NCBI RefSeq assembly: GCF_001485495.1
Contig: NZ_BCNF01000091.1
Span: 1-37,706, forward strand
Direction of reading: 5' to 3'
Source of the DNA: Gordonia desulfuricans NBRC 100010
GTDB taxonomy: Bacteria; Actinomycetota; Actinomycetes; Mycobacteriales; Mycobacteriaceae
DNA length: 37,706 nucleotides
Shown piece after piece: positions 36,114 through 37,706 of this stretch (its first letter is position 1; every line of letters begins with the position of its first letter). The notes under the pieces are model-generated. The model was not told where the DNA came from. It was given only the letters and a program-made list of their open reading frames with translations, and did no database searches. The position numbers and the translations under genes are program-made.

Positions 36114-37535
36114 ATGCCGACGAAGACATACGTGGGTTCACGCCTGCGCCAGCTGCGTTCCGAGCGCGGCCTCTCGCAGGTCGCCCTCGCCCAGACCCTG
36201 GAGATCTCGCCGTCGTATCTCAATCAGATCGAGCACGACGCACGTCCGCTGTCGGCCAAGGTCCTCGCCCGGATCACCGAGACCTTCGGCGTCGACGGCG
36301 GATTCTTCGACTCGCAGGACGACGTGCGCCTGGTCGCCGAGCTCCGGGAGGTGTTGCTCGACGACGACGTCGAGGCCCCCGAGACCGCGGCCGATGCCGC
36401 CGAGATCTCCGCGATGGTCTCCGCCCACCCCGACATCGCGCAGGCGATGGTCAATCTCTACCGCCGCTACCGCAACACCACCGACCACCTCGCGGCCGCC
36501 ACCGACGACCGGAACGATCGCTCCATGCGCGGGTCCATCACCGCACCCCACGAGGAGGTGCGCGACTACTTCTACCAGCGCCGCAACTACATTCACGAGC
36601 TCGACATCGCCGCGGAGGAGCTGACCACCCGCATGCGGATGCACTCCGGCGACATCCGCCGCGAGATCATGGACCGGCTCGAGAAGGTCCACGGCGTCAC
36701 CATCGCCCGGCGCGTCGACCTGGGCGACTACATCCTGCACCGCTTCGATCCGGAATCCCGTCGCCTCGAGGTGTCGGCGGCACTCTCCTCGGGGCAGCGT
36801 GCCTTCAAGCTCGCCGCCGAGCTGGCCCTGCTGGAATTCGGTGACCTGATCGACGAGCAGGTGGAGGTCGGCGGGTTCACCAGCGATCAGGCACGGTCGT
36901 TGGCCCGCTACGGCCTGGCCAACTACTCCGCGGCGGCGACCCTGCTCCCCTACGCCCAATTCCACGGTGCGGCTGAGGATTTCCGCTACGACATCGAACG
37001 CCTGTCGGCGTTCTACGCGGTGAGTTTCGAGACCATCTGTCACCGGCTGTCGACCCTGCAGCGGCCCAACCTGCGCGGGGTGCCGTGGTCGTTCGTCCGC
37101 GTCGACCGGGCCGGGAACATGTCGAAGCGTCAGTCGGCCACCGGTTTCCACTTCTCGTCGTCGGGCGGTACCTGCCCGCTGTGGAATGTCTACGAGACCT
37201 TCGGTTCGCCCGGCAAGATCCTGACGCAGATCGCCGAGATGCCCGACGGCCGTGAGTACTTCTGGATCGCCCGCACCGTCGAGCGTCGGGCCGCCCGATT
37301 CGGCCAGCCCGGCAAGACCTTCGCCATCGGCCTGGGATGCGAGCTACGGCACGCCGCCCGGGTGATCTACTCCGACGGCCTGGAGATCGGGCCGCAGGCC
37401 CGGATCACCGAGATCGGCGCCGGTTGCCGGGTATGCGAGCGGCAGCATTGCGCCCAACGCGCCTTCCCCGCACTGGGTTCGACACTGCGGATCACCGAGC
37501 ACGGTTCGTCGGTGTCGCCCTACATGACATTGTGA
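36114..37535 (+). CDS. ramB: RamB: regulator of acetate/short-chain fatty-acid metabolism
   Basis: A 473-residue XRE-type regulator. The N-terminal helix-turn-helix spans about 8-60 (GLSQVALAQTLEISPSYLNQIEHD). A middle domain of the ImmA/IrrE-like type follows (about 150-290), then the RamB/ScfR C-terminal domain with a Cys-rich segment (GAGCRVCERQHC). RamB represses or tunes isocitrate lyase and malate synthase genes in Corynebacterium and Mycobacterium. A GGAGG site sits 7 nt before ATG 36114. The operator at 35103-35121 is consistent with control of the neighbouring aceA. Confidence 0.93.
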   Translation: MPTKTYVGSRLRQLRSERGLSQVALAQTLEISPSYLNQIEHDARPLSAKVLARITETFGVDGGFFDSQDDVRLVAELREVLLDDDVEAPETAADAAEISAMVSAHPDIAQAMVNLYRRYRNTTDHLAAATDDRNDRSMRGSITAPHEEVRDYFYQRRNYIHELDIAAEELTTRMRMHSGDIRREIMDRLEKVHGVTIARRVDLGDYILHRFDPESRRLEVSAALSSGQRAFKLAAELALLEFGDLIDEQVEVGGFTSDQARSLARYGLANYSAAATLLPYAQFHGAAEDFRYDIERLSAFYAVSFETICHRLSTLQRPNLRGVPWSFVRVDRAGNMSKRQSATGFHFSSSGGTCPLWNVYETFGSPGKILTQIAEMPDGREYFWIARTVERRAARFGQPGKTFAIGLGCELRHAARVIYSDGLEIGPQARITEIGAGCRVCERQHCAQRAFPALGSTLRITEHGSSVSPYMTL

Positions 37536-37555
37536 TCGGGCCGAGCACCGCCCCA

Positions 37556-37611
37556 TACGATGATCGAACCGATACCCAGCGTCCACCCCCTACGATGATT
37601 GAGCCGAGACC
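37556..37611. repeat. Direct repeat downstream of ramB
   Basis: Two 21-nt copies, TACGATGATCGAACCGATACC (37556-37576) with 37591-37611, match at 18 of 21 bases and are 14 bp apart. The second runs on into an AGCGAAGCGAGGACTCGAGT stretch. This looks like a dispersed extragenic repeat (REP-like) of the genome. No gene start is supported in 37536-37706. Confidence 0.5.
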
Positions 37612-37706
37612 GAGCGAAGCGAGGACTCGAGTCGAAATCTCCGCCGGCCGAGGTCGCCCACGCACCCACCACAGAGGCGGTTACCGCCACCCCACCCACA
37701 CCAGGC

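Overview
The window is high-GC DNA from a mycolic-acid actinobacterium (Mycobacteriales; Gordonia or a near relative is my inference). The evidence is gene content: close homologues of the Mycobacterium tuberculosis ramB, aceA/icl1, fadB2, hbhA, purA, Rv0359-type M50 protease and FGD1 proteins. Several core genes appear to have leaderless starts, with a TANNNT-like -10 box 6-7 nt before the start codon.

Left core block (1-11,166): an N-terminal fragment of a minus-strand gene, a UBP-type zinc-finger protein divergent from a CPA1 Na+/H+ antiporter, a membrane HAMP/adenylate cyclase, a large LuxR-type ATPase regulator, a carotenoid cleavage oxygenase, purA, an unknown protein and an M50 site-2 protease.

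Accessory island (about 11.3-31.0 kb): a catabolic cluster that looks less GC-rich than its flanks. A decayed IS5-family transposase lies at its left edge and a truncated IS1380-family transposase at its right edge. It encodes an F420-dependent glucose-6-phosphate dehydrogenase, molybdopterin genes moaD, moaE and moaA, and a long minus-strand series. In transcription order that series is: CoxD-like MoxR ATPase, CoxE-like VWA protein, SnoaL/NTF2-like protein, alpha/beta hydrolase, DUF1028 protein, M20 amidohydrolase, PucR regulator, the large, FAD and [2Fe-2S] subunits of a molybdenum hydroxylase, an XdhC/CoxI factor, and an NCS1 nucleobase-type permease. A divergent LLM-class oxidoreductase closes it at the right. 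Together these suggest uptake, hydroxylation, further oxidation and amide/ester hydrolysis of an N-heterocycle, with dedicated supply of Moco and reduced F420. The substrate cannot be read from the sequence. The active-site loop rules out canonical CO dehydrogenase.

Right core block (31.4-37.5 kb): hbhA, a 3-hydroxyacyl-CoA dehydrogenase (fadB2), isocitrate lyase (aceA), a putative lipoprotein and ramB. Upstream of aceA lies a near-consensus RamB operator, giving a local regulator-target pair for acetate/fatty-acid metabolism. The last 170 bases hold a short direct repeat and no gene start that I can support.
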